Positions 25,288 through 33,020 of a DNA stretch of 43,191 bases are shown here, piece by piece. Source of the DNA: an uncultured Bacilli bacterium (GTDB lineage: Bacteria; Bacillota_I; Bacilli_A; RF39; UBA660). The translations under genes were made by a program, and so were the position numbers. The DNA lies in assembly GCA_910587065.1 (NCBI GenBank), contig CAJUMA010000012.1:1-43191 (forward strand). The letters are read 5' to 3'. Below the pieces are notes generated by a model. It saw nothing but the letters and a program-made list of their open reading frames with translations. It was not told the origin of the DNA and searched no databases. The stretch's first letter is position 1. Every line of letters starts with the position of its first letter.

Positions 25288-25519
25288 AGAAGAATTATTA
25301 GAAAGATTAACAAATGTCTTTAGAAGTGTTTTTGATGATGAAGAAATAAACATAACTGAAAGTACAACAGCTGCAGATATAGAGGATTGGGATTCCTTAG
25401 AACATATCAACTTGCTTGTTGCTGTTGAACAAGAATTTAATATCAAATTTAATATGAATGAAGTAAGCAACATGAAAAATGTTGGTGAAATGGTTGATAT
25501 TATTCTATCAAGAATTTAG
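25280..25519 (+). CDS. Acyl carrier protein
   Basis: 79 residues, acidic, with the phosphopantetheine site DWDSLEHINL (S39). The sequence is closer to free-standing carrier proteins of acyl-transfer and natural-product clusters than to the fatty-acid AcpP (DSLDTVE). The gene overlaps the FkbH gene and has GAGGTGA as ribosome site, so it is probably the dedicated carrier loaded by FkbH and read by the MBOAT enzyme. Confidence 0.9.
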   Translation: MNKEELLERLTNVFRSVFDDEEINITESTTAADIEDWDSLEHINLLVAVEQEFNIKFNMNEVSNMKNVGEMVDIILSRI

Positions 25520-25529
25520 GTGAATTATA

Positions 25530-25925
25530 ATGAAGTTCCATCATATCGGTATAGCAACGCCTAGTATAGAAAATCTTTTATTAAAACTAAGTAAGTTTTT
25601 AGAAATTAAAGAAAAAAGTGAAATAATTTATGATAAAAATCAAGATGCTAGCCTTTGTATGATTACATTAAGTGATGGTACAAAGTTAGAACTCATTGGG
25701 GGCGGAGTAGTTTCTAATCTTATCAAAAAGAGAAATTATTTATATCATACTTGCTATGAAGTTAGTGATATAACAAAAACTAAAAGTGACTTAATTAACG
25801 ATGGAGCCTTTTTAGTAAGTGATGCAAAAGAAGCAATTCTTTTTAATAATAGAAAAGTAGCATTTCTTATGTGGGATTTAGGCTTAATTGAACTTGTAGA
25901 GGAGAATCAAGATGGGGTTAACTAA
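25530..25925 (+). CDS. VOC-fold protein (glyoxalase/methylmalonyl-CoA epimerase-like)
   Basis: 131 residues: MKFHHIGIATPSIENL, KLELIGGG, YHTCYEV and LIELVE carry the His-Glu-His-Glu metal set of the vicinal-oxygen-chelate fold, so it can bind a divalent metal and act on it. The nearest named relatives are methylmalonyl-CoA epimerases and glyoxalase I. In this operon it could epimerise or otherwise adjust the alpha-carbon of the carrier-bound acid, which is inference. It overlaps the MBOAT gene by 14 nt. Confidence 0.75.
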   Translation: MKFHHIGIATPSIENLLLKLSKFLEIKEKSEIIYDKNQDASLCMITLSDGTKLELIGGGVVSNLIKKRNYLYHTCYEVSDITKTKSDLINDGAFLVSDAKEAILFNNRKVAFLMWDLGLIELVEENQDGVN

Positions 25926-27357
25926 TTTAACTCTTTTTCTGTTTGTAATTATTTCTTTAACTTTTTATTATTTATTACCGAGAAAGTATAGTTATATTGG
26001 CTTATTACTATCAAATATTATTTTTCTTTTTTATAATAATTTTAGCATAGAAAAACTTGTGTTTGTTTTAGTAATTTTTTTAACTAGTTTTCTAAGTTCA
26101 ATACTTATGGTACATTTTGAGAAAAAGAAAAAAATTGCTTTGGTTGTTTCCATCTTTATAATTCTTTTCGAACTTATTTATTTAAAATATACTAATCTTT
26201 TTCTAACAACCTCTAATATTATTTTTAAAACAAATTTTTCTTTAATTAAAACAAGTGCACCAATTGGATTATCTTATTATTCATTAATGATGATATCCTT
26301 TATTGTAAGTTCTTATTATGGAGAGATAGAAGAAAAGAATCCTTTAAAAATTGGGACATTTATGATTTATTTTCCTACTTTAACAAGTGGCCCTTTAATA
26401 AAATATAATAATTTAAAGGAAAAGTTAGATACAAGAGTCAAGTTTGACATAAATAATATTTTTAATGGCTTTGTCAGAAGTCTGTGGGGCTTATTTAAAG
26501 TCCTTGTAATATCAACTAGATTAAATCTGTTTGTAAGTCATGTTTATGCTAATCTAGATGCTTTAAATCCAATAATAATACTACTTGCTATATTCTTATA
26601 CACCTTTGAATTATATACAAACTTTTCTGGATCTATTGATATAATTATGGGTGTATCTAAGATGTTTGGTATAACTTTACCAGAGAACTTTAAAAATCCC
26701 TTTGCGTCTACTACCATCACGGAGTTTTGGCGTGTGTGGCACATTACCCTAGGAGATTTCTTAAGAGATTATATTTTTTATCCGCTTCTTAAATCTAAAG
26801 CAATGCAAAATTTAACAAAAAAATGTAAAAGTCTTTTTGGAAAAAAAGGAAAAAAGATTCCTGTATTCATAAGCATGTTTATTTTATGGCTGATAATTGG
26901 TATTTGGCATGGAGGCGAATATAAATATATTTTAGCATCAGGAATCTTACAATTTATATTTATCTTTATTGAAGATTTATTTTCATCAGTTAATAAAAAG
27001 AGAAGCACTATAGCAAGATTAATATGTATTATTAGAACATTTACCTTATTTTCTTTATCAATGATTTTCTTTAGAGCAACTAATATTCAAGAAGGAATAG
27101 ACATATTAAAACATTTATTTATATTTAATGGAGATTTAACAATTAATTTTATAACTATTTTTGATTTAATAGTAATATTAATATCACTTATAATTTTATT
27201 AATTGTTGATAATAAAATGGATAAAGTAAAAGAAATAATAAACAAAAGTAAGGAACTACGTTTAAGCATAATCTGTACACTTATATTAATCGTGTTATTA
27301 TTTGGAAATTATGGTTTAAACTTTGTTGCAAGCGATTTTATTTATGGCAAATTTTGA
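25912..27357 (+). CDS. MBOAT-family membrane O-acyltransferase (DltB/AlgI-like)
   Basis: 481 residues with about ten to twelve membrane helices. The family core is present: EFWRVWHITLGDFLRDYIFYP (H277) and IIGIWHGGEYKY (catalytic H333). DltB and AlgI members carry an acyl group from a cytoplasmic carrier (holo-DltC, acetyl-CoA) through the membrane to an acceptor outside. With an ACP and a loading enzyme upstream and an SGNH protein downstream, it most resembles DltB in role. It ends in TGA, which is used as a true stop. Confidence 0.92.
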   Translation: MGLTNLTLFLFVIISLTFYYLLPRKYSYIGLLLSNIIFLFYNNFSIEKLVFVLVIFLTSFLSSILMVHFEKKKKIALVVSIFIILFELIYLKYTNLFLTTSNIIFKTNFSLIKTSAPIGLSYYSLMMISFIVSSYYGEIEEKNPLKIGTFMIYFPTLTSGPLIKYNNLKEKLDTRVKFDINNIFNGFVRSLWGLFKVLVISTRLNLFVSHVYANLDALNPIIILLAIFLYTFELYTNFSGSIDIIMGVSKMFGITLPENFKNPFASTTITEFWRVWHITLGDFLRDYIFYPLLKSKAMQNLTKKCKSLFGKKGKKIPVFISMFILWLIIGIWHGGEYKYILASGILQFIFIFIEDLFSSVNKKRSTIARLICIIRTFTLFSLSMIFFRATNIQEGIDILKHLFIFNGDLTINFITIFDLIVILISLIILLIVDNKMDKVKEIINKSKELRLSIICTLILIVLLFGNYGLNFVASDFIYGKF

Positions 27358-27365
27358 GGTGAGGC

Positions 27366-28358
27366 ATGAAAAAAATATTTAGACTAATATTAATTATAAT
27401 TATATTTATTCTCTTATTTATATTTTTTAATATTTTAGTTAAACCTAAATATAAAACTGTTTTAATTGAAGGATCTTTAATAAGTGATTATTACAAGTCG
27501 GAGTTAGATCATGAAGTAATTATTTTAGGTGACTGTGAAGTCTATGCTAATTTTTCTCCAATGGAAATGTATAAAGAAAAAGGAATTAAATCTTATGTTC
27601 GCGGATCAAGTCAACAAATGTTATGGCAATCCTATTATATTTTAAAAGAGACTTTAAACTATGAAAAACCTAAGTTAGTAGTATTCAGTGTTGGGGCTTT
27701 AAGAAATGGTGAAGATAAAATAAATGAAGCTTATAATCGACTTGCCATAGATAATATGAAGTGGAGTAAAGAAAAAGTAGATATTATAAAAGCAAGTATG
27801 ACGGATGAAGAATCATTTCTATCATATGTTTTACCAATACTAAGATATCATGAACGCATAAGTGAACTTTCAGAAGAAGACATTAACTATCTTTTTAAAA
27901 ATAATACAGTAAGTTATAACGGTTTTATCATTAATAAAGAAGTTAAATCTTTAGAGAATCTACCTTTAAAAAAGAAACTTCCAAGTTATGATTTTTCTAA
28001 AAGGAATCTGGAATACTTAGATAAAATAGTAAAACTATGTAAAGATAATGGCATCAAACTTTTACTTATAAAAGCTCCAAGTGTCTATCCTTATTGGTAT
28101 GAAGAGCATGAGGAGTTTATAAAAGCTTATACAAAAGATAAAGAAATTGATTATTTAAATTTACTAAATCTAACAGATGAAATTGGTATAGACTTTAGTA
28201 CTGATACATATGATGGTGGACTCCATCTAAACCTAAATGGAGCAATTAAGAATAGTAAATATTTTGCTGCGTATTTAAAAAATCATTATGAGTTAACAGA
28301 TTATAAAAATGACCCAATCTATGATAAATTACTTGAGAATTATGAAAAACAAAAATAG
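27366..28358 (+). CDS. Membrane-anchored SGNH-like protein (DltD-like)
   Basis: 330 residues with one N-terminal membrane helix (about 5-24) and an outside domain. Block I reads VIILGDCEVYANFSP: the nucleophile position of the SGNH motif (GDS) is Cys57. The other end carries DGGLHLNLNG (D283, H287), the Asp-His pair of block V. The domain order and the operon position match DltD, which passes D-alanine to teichoic acid. It may be the final acyl transfer enzyme. The Cys in place of Ser is unusual for SGNH hydrolases but is plausible for a thioester intermediate. Confidence 0.8.
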   Translation: MKKIFRLILIIIIFILLFIFFNILVKPKYKTVLIEGSLISDYYKSELDHEVIILGDCEVYANFSPMEMYKEKGIKSYVRGSSQQMLWQSYYILKETLNYEKPKLVVFSVGALRNGEDKINEAYNRLAIDNMKWSKEKVDIIKASMTDEESFLSYVLPILRYHERISELSEEDINYLFKNNTVSYNGFIINKEVKSLENLPLKKKLPSYDFSKRNLEYLDKIVKLCKDNGIKLLLIKAPSVYPYWYEEHEEFIKAYTKDKEIDYLNLLNLTDEIGIDFSTDTYDGGLHLNLNGAIKNSKYFAAYLKNHYELTDYKNDPIYDKLLENYEKQK

Positions 28359-28388
28359 AATTGACTTAATAGTTAATTCTATTTTTTT
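28353..28388 (+). terminator. Intrinsic terminator of the FkbH-MBOAT operon
   Basis: Ten-pair stem AAATAGAATT/AATTCTATTT with a 12-nt loop and a T run. Confidence 0.88.
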
Positions 28389-28389
28389 G

Positions 28390-29057
28390 TGTCTCATAAT
28401 TTGAAAATAAAAGAAAGTGATATAGAATCATACTTTGTCTGGATACCAAGATATAGATAATAAATATTTGATGAAGGAAATTATACAGAGGCAATAGAAG
28501 AAATTCCAACAGAAAGTAATGCCAAAGAAATACAAATAGAATTTGAATAACTAGATACACCCCCCATCAAATGGAAGTACAAAAGACTCATGGTTAACAC
28601 ATCCAGCTTTCACAAACTTTAATGTCAATGGATTATGGGTAGGAAAGTTTATGATATGAGTGGTGGAGCATGGGAATATGTTGCCGGATATATGCCTTCG
28701 CCAAATGATAAGTCAGGTTTCACAACAGAAGAGTTAACTAATTATTCAAAATACTTAGATGTATATCCGAGTGATTCCTCTATATTTACATATAACAAAA
28801 GAATCTTAGGAGATGCAATTGGAGAGATGGGACCATTCTATGACTACGCAGATAAAGATGGTTCACGTCGCCTTCATAATAGTTGGTACAATGATATCTC
28901 TCATTTTCTATCAACATCTGGTTCATACTTTTTGCGAGGAGGACCTTGTGATCATGGTGGAATAGCAGGACAGTTTAGTTTTCTTCAATATACTGGCGAT
29001 GTTTATGGTAATCTAGATAGTTTCCGCCTAGTCCTTTGCAGTATAAATAGACTCTAA
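28390..29057 (+). pseudogene. Remnant of a SUMF1-like/GGAWEY-type protein gene
   Basis: Pieces of one gene lie in different frames. 28420-28560 reads as ESYFVWIPRY and later EIQIEFE; next come DTPPSNGS and HPAFTNFNVNGLWVGKF (about 28555-28650); then, joined without the usual middle, VYDMSGGAWEYVAGYMPSP and a C-terminal domain ending SFRLVLCSI. The C-terminal frame is open from about 28635 to 29057. Proteins of this type in Firmicutes have a formylglycine-generating-enzyme-like C-terminal domain; an internal deletion of the part between WVGKF and VYDMSGG, plus frame changes near 28550, makes this a broken copy. The family name is a judgement from the YDMSGGAWEYV and FRLVL motifs. Confidence 0.7.
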
Positions 29058-29060
29058 TTT

Positions 29061-29089
29061 TTGACATTAAATTCAATATTTGCTATTAT
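29061..29089 (+). promoter_or_regulatory. Sigma-A promoter of the cysteine-cluster protein
   Basis: TTGACA at 29061-29066, 17-nt spacer, TATTAT at 29084-29089. Confidence 0.75.
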
Positions 29090-29116
29090 AATACTCACAA
29101 GAAAGGGGAAAATAAA

Positions 29117-29737
29117 GTGAGTAAAGAAGCAGAATATTTAAATCATAAGAAAGAGACACTAGTCAAACTAGTTAGGGATTATAATTATCGTGAATCAGAA
29201 AATTTAGAAGTTAATCTTGAAACAATGGATATAAGTCATGATTTTTGTCAATTTCAACAAGTACTATGTTCAAACTGCGGTGGTTGTTGTAAGACATTTC
29301 CTTGCACCTATTCTCCATATGATTTTTTAGATATACGTGATAAAGATTATATGCGTAGAATTCTAGATACAGGAGTAGTAACCTTAGTTAACTATAATAA
29401 CTATTATCCATATGTAATACGTAATCGAGGTGTACTTGATGGAGATTATGTAGCTGGAGAGGACAATGAATATACTAACAATACTTGTATCTTACTAGGA
29501 GAAAATGGCTGTATGCTAGAAGATCAGTACAGAGCTAGTCAGGGTCTTTTACTAATACCATCTATTCCTAATTGTGTTTCTCTATATAATGATTTAGCAA
29601 ATCGTTTAGAATATGAACGTTATAATAGTTATTTAGAAGAATTATTTAAAGAGTATAAAGATGTTTATATTCCTAAAGAAGAAATTGATGAAAAAAGAAT
29701 TAATGAATTTGTTAGATGCCTAATAAATAAAAAATAA
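29117..29737 (+). CDS. YkgJ/CxxCxxCC-type metal-binding protein
   Basis: 206 residues, starting GTG with AAAGGGG upstream. CSNCGGCCKTFPC places Cys at 51, 54, 57, 58 and 63, and further cysteines occur at TCILLGENGCML. This cluster resembles the YkgJ family, which binds zinc or an iron-sulfur centre; the role of the family is not established. The rest is helical and charged. Single-gene unit with its own promoter and a terminator shared with the convergent tmcAL. Confidence 0.7.
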   Translation: MSKEAEYLNHKKETLVKLVRDYNYRESENLEVNLETMDISHDFCQFQQVLCSNCGGCCKTFPCTYSPYDFLDIRDKDYMRRILDTGVVTLVNYNNYYPYVIRNRGVLDGDYVAGEDNEYTNNTCILLGENGCMLEDQYRASQGLLLIPSIPNCVSLYNDLANRLEYERYNSYLEELFKEYKDVYIPKEEIDEKRINEFVRCLINKK

Positions 29738-29765
29738 GTTTATCTGCTTGATAAGCTTATTTTTC
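29731..29765. terminator. Bidirectional terminator
   Basis: Stem AAAATAAGtTTATC/GATAAgCTTATTTT with a 5-nt loop, T runs on both strands; shared by the two convergent genes. Confidence 0.85.
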
Positions 29766-30872
29766 TTTTATAATAGGTTTATTTTGATATTCAAACTGCA
29801 TTACATCAGTATTTGTTAATATCTTATAAATCTCGGATGCTTTCAATTCATAATCTTTAATTTTCGATGAAACACCTGTAAATTTTGATACTAAAGGCAA
29901 GGATAGTTCTTTTTTAATGCTATTAATATATTTTTGTCCACTTGGATCTAAACCCAAAATCCTAATATATTCATTTTTTAAGATACTTTCTTTATCCCTT
30001 TTTTTTACGCCAATTAATATGTGGATAAACATACGCATAATTCTATTATAAGTATACCTTTTCGTTTTAACATTTTGGATTAATTCATCTAAGTTACTTG
30101 ATTTACTAATAACTTTTTTTAATCGTGAATCTAGTCCTTCATCCACCGATAAGTATTCATCCAAGTTAACACTTGTTATGATTTTGTATTTGAGTAAATT
30201 AAAGAACAAATCTTCGTTAACACTTACTAAATTACCTTCTGGAATATACTTTTTAACATCTGTATTATTTTTTAATTTTTCTCGAATGTTAGAAGCTGAT
30301 ATTATTCTTTCATTACTTTCTAAATCATGAAAATCGTTTGTTCTTTTTATCGTTTCAACTTCTATTTTATAATCATGCTTTAAAATAGTTTTTATGTAAG
30401 AAACACCTAACAAATCATTTGGTTTATTTATGTCTATTCCCGTTGCTTTATTTAAAGCAGTAGGGTAGTTCACTCCTAAGTCCATATATCTTTTTACTTT
30501 ATCATCAAAATCATTCTTAAGTTGTTTAGAGGCTGAAGATTTTAAAGTATTGATATCATTAGACTCTGAACCAAAAATTAACTTTGATATTTTAAGAGCA
30601 TTTAAAAGTTCTAAAGAAGCCTCAGCAAAAATATCTGCTGAATTACTACCGAAGATAAAAGGAAGTTCAATAACTAAATTAACACCATACTTTAAAGCAA
30701 GTCTAGTTTTTTCTTCTTTTGTTTCAAGTGAAATGATACCTCTTTCGAGAAAGTAACCATTAAGTACTAAGATAATTATTGAATCAGGATACATTTCTTT
30801 TATTTTATTAAGTTGATATAAGTGTCCATTATGAAATGGATTATATTCAGCAATTACTCCAATTATCTCCAT
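29757..30872 (-). CDS. tmcAL: tRNA(Met) cytidine acetate ligase TmcAL
   Basis: 371 residues. The start IGVIAEYNPFHNGHLYQL holds the HxGH nucleotidyl-transfer motif (HNGH at 14-17), and ISASNIREKLK is the second (ISxTxIR) motif. TmcAL (formerly YlbM) activates acetate with ATP and makes N4-acetylcytidine at position 34 of elongator tRNA-Met in Firmicutes. AAAGGAG lies 10 nt before this ATG; a start seven codons upstream would lie on the ribosome site itself. Confidence 0.93.
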   Translation of the reverse strand: MEIIGVIAEYNPFHNGHLYQLNKIKEMYPDSIIILVLNGYFLERGIISLETKEEKTRLALKYGVNLVIELPFIFGSNSADIFAEASLELLNALKISKLIFGSESNDINTLKSSASKQLKNDFDDKVKRYMDLGVNYPTALNKATGIDINKPNDLLGVSYIKTILKHDYKIEVETIKRTNDFHDLESNERIISASNIREKLKNNTDVKKYIPEGNLVSVNEDLFFNLLKYKIITSVNLDEYLSVDEGLDSRLKKVISKSSNLDELIQNVKTKRYTYNRIMRMFIHILIGVKKRDKESILKNEYIRILGLDPSGQKYINSIKKELSLPLVSKFTGVSSKIKDYELKASEIYKILTNTDVMQFEYQNKPIIKEK

Positions 30873-30900
30873 GTAAATATTCGCTCCTTTCATGTGTATA

Positions 30901-30929
30901 ATAATAACATAACATTATTATTTTAACAA
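30901..30929 (-). promoter_or_regulatory. Sigma-A promoter of tmcAL
   Basis: Minus strand TTGTTA, 17-nt spacer, TATTAT (plus 30901-30906). Confidence 0.65.
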
Positions 30930-30959
30930 ATATATGCTAAAATAATAATAGGTGATACA

Positions 30960-31397
30960 GTGGAAAAAAGAGGTTTAAAAATATATTTTATTCATTCTGC
31001 TAAAAGTGATTATAATAAGTATATATATTTGCCAGTACTTCGAAGTAAAATACTTTCTAATCATACTTTAGTATTTCCTGACAGTGAAGCAAATAAAGAA
31101 AAATACTATAAGGATATAATGGACGAAGCCGATGTTTTTGTTGCTGAGTTAACAAATCCTGATACGGGTTTTAATATGGAATTAAAACATGCCATAATTT
31201 CTAAAAAGCCTATACTTGCTTTAGCAAGAAAAAGTATAGGATATGAAGAAAAGTATCAAAAGCTATTAAAAAATGTAATTGGTTACGAAACGGAAGAAGA
31301 AATAAGATACTTTGTTGAAACATTTGCGGAAAATTACAAAGGAAAAATTAATGGTGGTAAAGTTGATCCTACATTAATCTTAGGTGTAATAAATTAA
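30960..31397 (+). CDS. Nucleoside 2-deoxyribosyltransferase-like protein
   Basis: 145 residues. GTG is used as start, 5 nt after AGGTGA. The Rossmann-like pattern IYFIHSAKSDYN at the N terminus, then ADVFVAELTNPDTGFNMEL, fits the deoxyribosyltransferase fold, with E74 in the place of the catalytic glutamate and a conserved Asp at 58. Small proteins of this fold either move deoxyribose between bases or bind nucleotides as sensors; I cannot tell which. It lies divergent from tmcAL and ends at a bidirectional terminator. Confidence 0.65.
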   Translation: MEKRGLKIYFIHSAKSDYNKYIYLPVLRSKILSNHTLVFPDSEANKEKYYKDIMDEADVFVAELTNPDTGFNMELKHAIISKKPILALARKSIGYEEKYQKLLKNVIGYETEEEIRYFVETFAENYKGKINGGKVDPTLILGVIN

Positions 31398-31432
31398 AAA
31401 ATAAGTTCATATCACAGTATGAGCTTATTTTT
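31397..31432. terminator. Bidirectional terminator
   Basis: Stem AAAATAAGtTCATA/TATGAgCTTATTTT with a 6-nt loop; it serves the gene on each side. Confidence 0.82.
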
Positions 31433-31721
31433 CATTTATATCAATAATATCTTTAATAGGTATTAAGTCATTATCGAGCGTTATCAAGTTATTATTCGTT
31501 TTTCCAATCACGACTGTATCAAAGTCCCGCGTTGAAGTTTTTATATTAACATTTATTTTATAAATATATTTATTAGATTTGAATAGATTATTAATTTTAC
31601 TATCTAAATTAGTATTCTTAACATTCAACTTTGCTTTGGATGGGTTAGCACTGTAAAAAAATTCTTGATCATTGTTAACATTACCTACATTTCTATTTTG
31701 ATATACTTTTGGTAAATTCAT
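31425..31721 (-). CDS. Small protein, possibly GerQ-like spore coat protein
   Basis: 98 residues from ATG 31721, after GTGGGTG. The first 45 residues are Asn-rich and probably loose; the second half reads KINVNIKTSTRDFDTVVIGKTNNNLITLDNDLIPIKDIIDI (quoted in two parts: strands near residues 55-65 and 68-94). The pattern of a strand pair, a G-x-x-x-x-x-I turn and a closing I-x-x-I matches the shape of GerQ/YuzF coat proteins, but the match is by pattern only. The genome makes spores, so a coat role would fit. An unrelated small protein is the alternative. Confidence 0.4.
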   Translation of the reverse strand: MNLPKVYQNRNVGNVNNDQEFFYSANPSKAKLNVKNTNLDSKINNLFKSNKYIYKINVNIKTSTRDFDTVVIGKTNNNLITLDNDLIPIKDIIDINEK

Positions 31722-31785
31722 AAACGCACCCACTTATCTAATATATTATATGTTTAATAATCATTTATATGTATAAAATAATAAT

Positions 31786-32907
31786 ATGAAGAAGAAAAAT
31801 ATTATAAGAATACTAATTATATATATGCTTTTTAGTTTTATTAATTTGCGTGGCACAGATCTTTTAGCCAAGCAATTTCTTTTTTATGCTTTATCAATCA
31901 CGATAATATATTTTTATAAAGATAATTTTCTAAAGAAAAATATCCGTTTTCTTTATCTACTTTTCAATGCACTTCTCTTATATCTTTTATTATTTGGGCG
32001 GGAAGTAAATGGAAGTAAAGCTTGGCTAAATCTAGGATTTTTCTCTTTTCAACCAAGTGAGTTTATGAAAATAATTCTTTTAATATACCTTAGTTTTATA
32101 GCAACAAAGTATGAACATTATAAACTTAAGTGTCTAATTATTACACTTATTCCTAGTATTTTAACGTTTTTGGAGCCAGATACAGGAAATGTTGTTTTTT
32201 ATCTTGTAACTTATCTTGCCTTAATTTTTTATAAAGAAGGAAAAGTATCTTCAATTATAAAATATGGATTTGTCTTTGGCGGAGTAAGTGCCTTATTACT
32301 ACTTGCCTACATAAATTATTCGGAATATTTTATTAAAATATTTGGCTATTCTATATACTACAGAATAGATAGAGTTTTATCTCTTTTTGATAATAGTTCC
32401 TATCAATTAAATCGAGCTCTTATCGGAATTGGAAATGCGTCTTTATTTGGCAGCGATAAAATAGTTGCCATTCCATATCAAACAACTGATTTTGCCTTTT
32501 CTTACCTCATCTCAAATATTGGTTTTTTTGGGTCACTTGCATTTTTAATATTTAATATTTATGTCAATTTATATTTTATTAGCCAAATAAAATATAGTAT
32601 TGGGAGCGACAAATTAGTAATGTTTGGTTTTATATCTATAAAAATAGTTCAAGAAACTATTCATATGCTTATGAATATTGGGTTGTTCCCAATAACAGGA
32701 ATAACTTTACCTTTTATTTCTTATGGTGGTTCTAGTATACTTTCTTATGCTTTGATACTTGCATATATTAGTAAGGATAATTATAGTATGGTGGATAATA
32801 AGGATAAGGTTGGCTTGGATATGGGGATGGATTTACATAGACTGGTCGAGGTCTTGAAAGCCCAACTACAGCAGCACCGCCTAATCCGCCCAAAAGAAAT
32901 GGAATAG
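31786..32907 (+). CDS. SEDS-family glycosyltransferase (FtsW/RodA/SpoVE type)
   Basis: 373 residues with about ten membrane helices. GSKAWLNLGFFSFQPSEFMKI, FLEPDTGNVVF and PFISYGGSSILS are the SEDS signatures, so it should polymerise glycan strands from lipid II with a partner penicillin-binding protein. Which of FtsW, RodA or SpoVE is not clear from sequence. The last 45 or so residues are read from the strand opposite a small glycine/proline-rich gene and look unlike a SEDS tail. There is almost no leader before the ATG: a TATAAA-like hexamer lies about 15 nt upstream. Confidence 0.85.
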   Translation: MKKKNIIRILIIYMLFSFINLRGTDLLAKQFLFYALSITIIYFYKDNFLKKNIRFLYLLFNALLLYLLLFGREVNGSKAWLNLGFFSFQPSEFMKIILLIYLSFIATKYEHYKLKCLIITLIPSILTFLEPDTGNVVFYLVTYLALIFYKEGKVSSIIKYGFVFGGVSALLLLAYINYSEYFIKIFGYSIYYRIDRVLSLFDNSSYQLNRALIGIGNASLFGSDKIVAIPYQTTDFAFSYLISNIGFFGSLAFLIFNIYVNLYFISQIKYSIGSDKLVMFGFISIKIVQETIHMLMNIGLFPITGITLPFISYGGSSILSYALILAYISKDNYSMVDNKDKVGLDMGMDLHRLVEVLKAQLQQHRLIRPKEME

Positions 32908-32980
32908 CAAATCCTCCAAATCTATCGTCGTAAAAATCTTGATTTCTTAACCCTCTGTAATTAGGAATATTTGGATACAT
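32768..32980 (-). CDS. Small Gly/Pro/Tyr-rich protein, probable spore coat component
   Basis: 70 residues: MYPNIPNYRGLRNQ, a hydrophobic GFAIPFLLGGLGGAAVVGL segment, then a Pro/Tyr-rich tail (PSQPYPYYPPYYNYPY). Tyrosine- and proline-rich small proteins with one glycine-rich hydrophobic stretch are typical of the coat and envelope of spore formers. AAAGGAG lies 7 nt before the ATG, inside a terminator-like hairpin. The gene runs into the 3' end of the SEDS gene for 140 nt on the opposite strand. Confidence 0.7.
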   Translation of the reverse strand: MYPNIPNYRGLRNQDFYDDRFGGFAIPFLLGGLGGAAVVGLSRPRPVYVNPSPYPSQPYPYYPPYYNYPY

Positions 32981-33020
32981 AAAAAAACTCCTTTCTAGAG
33001 TATTTTATGAAGGAGTTTTT
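32981..33020. terminator. Hairpin: terminator of the phosphoesterase gene and holder of the coat-like gene's ribosome site
   Basis: Arms AACTCCTT and AAGGAGTT (plus 32986-32994 and 33010-33018) with T runs on both sides. On the minus strand the right arm contains the AAAGGAG of the next gene. Confidence 0.7.
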
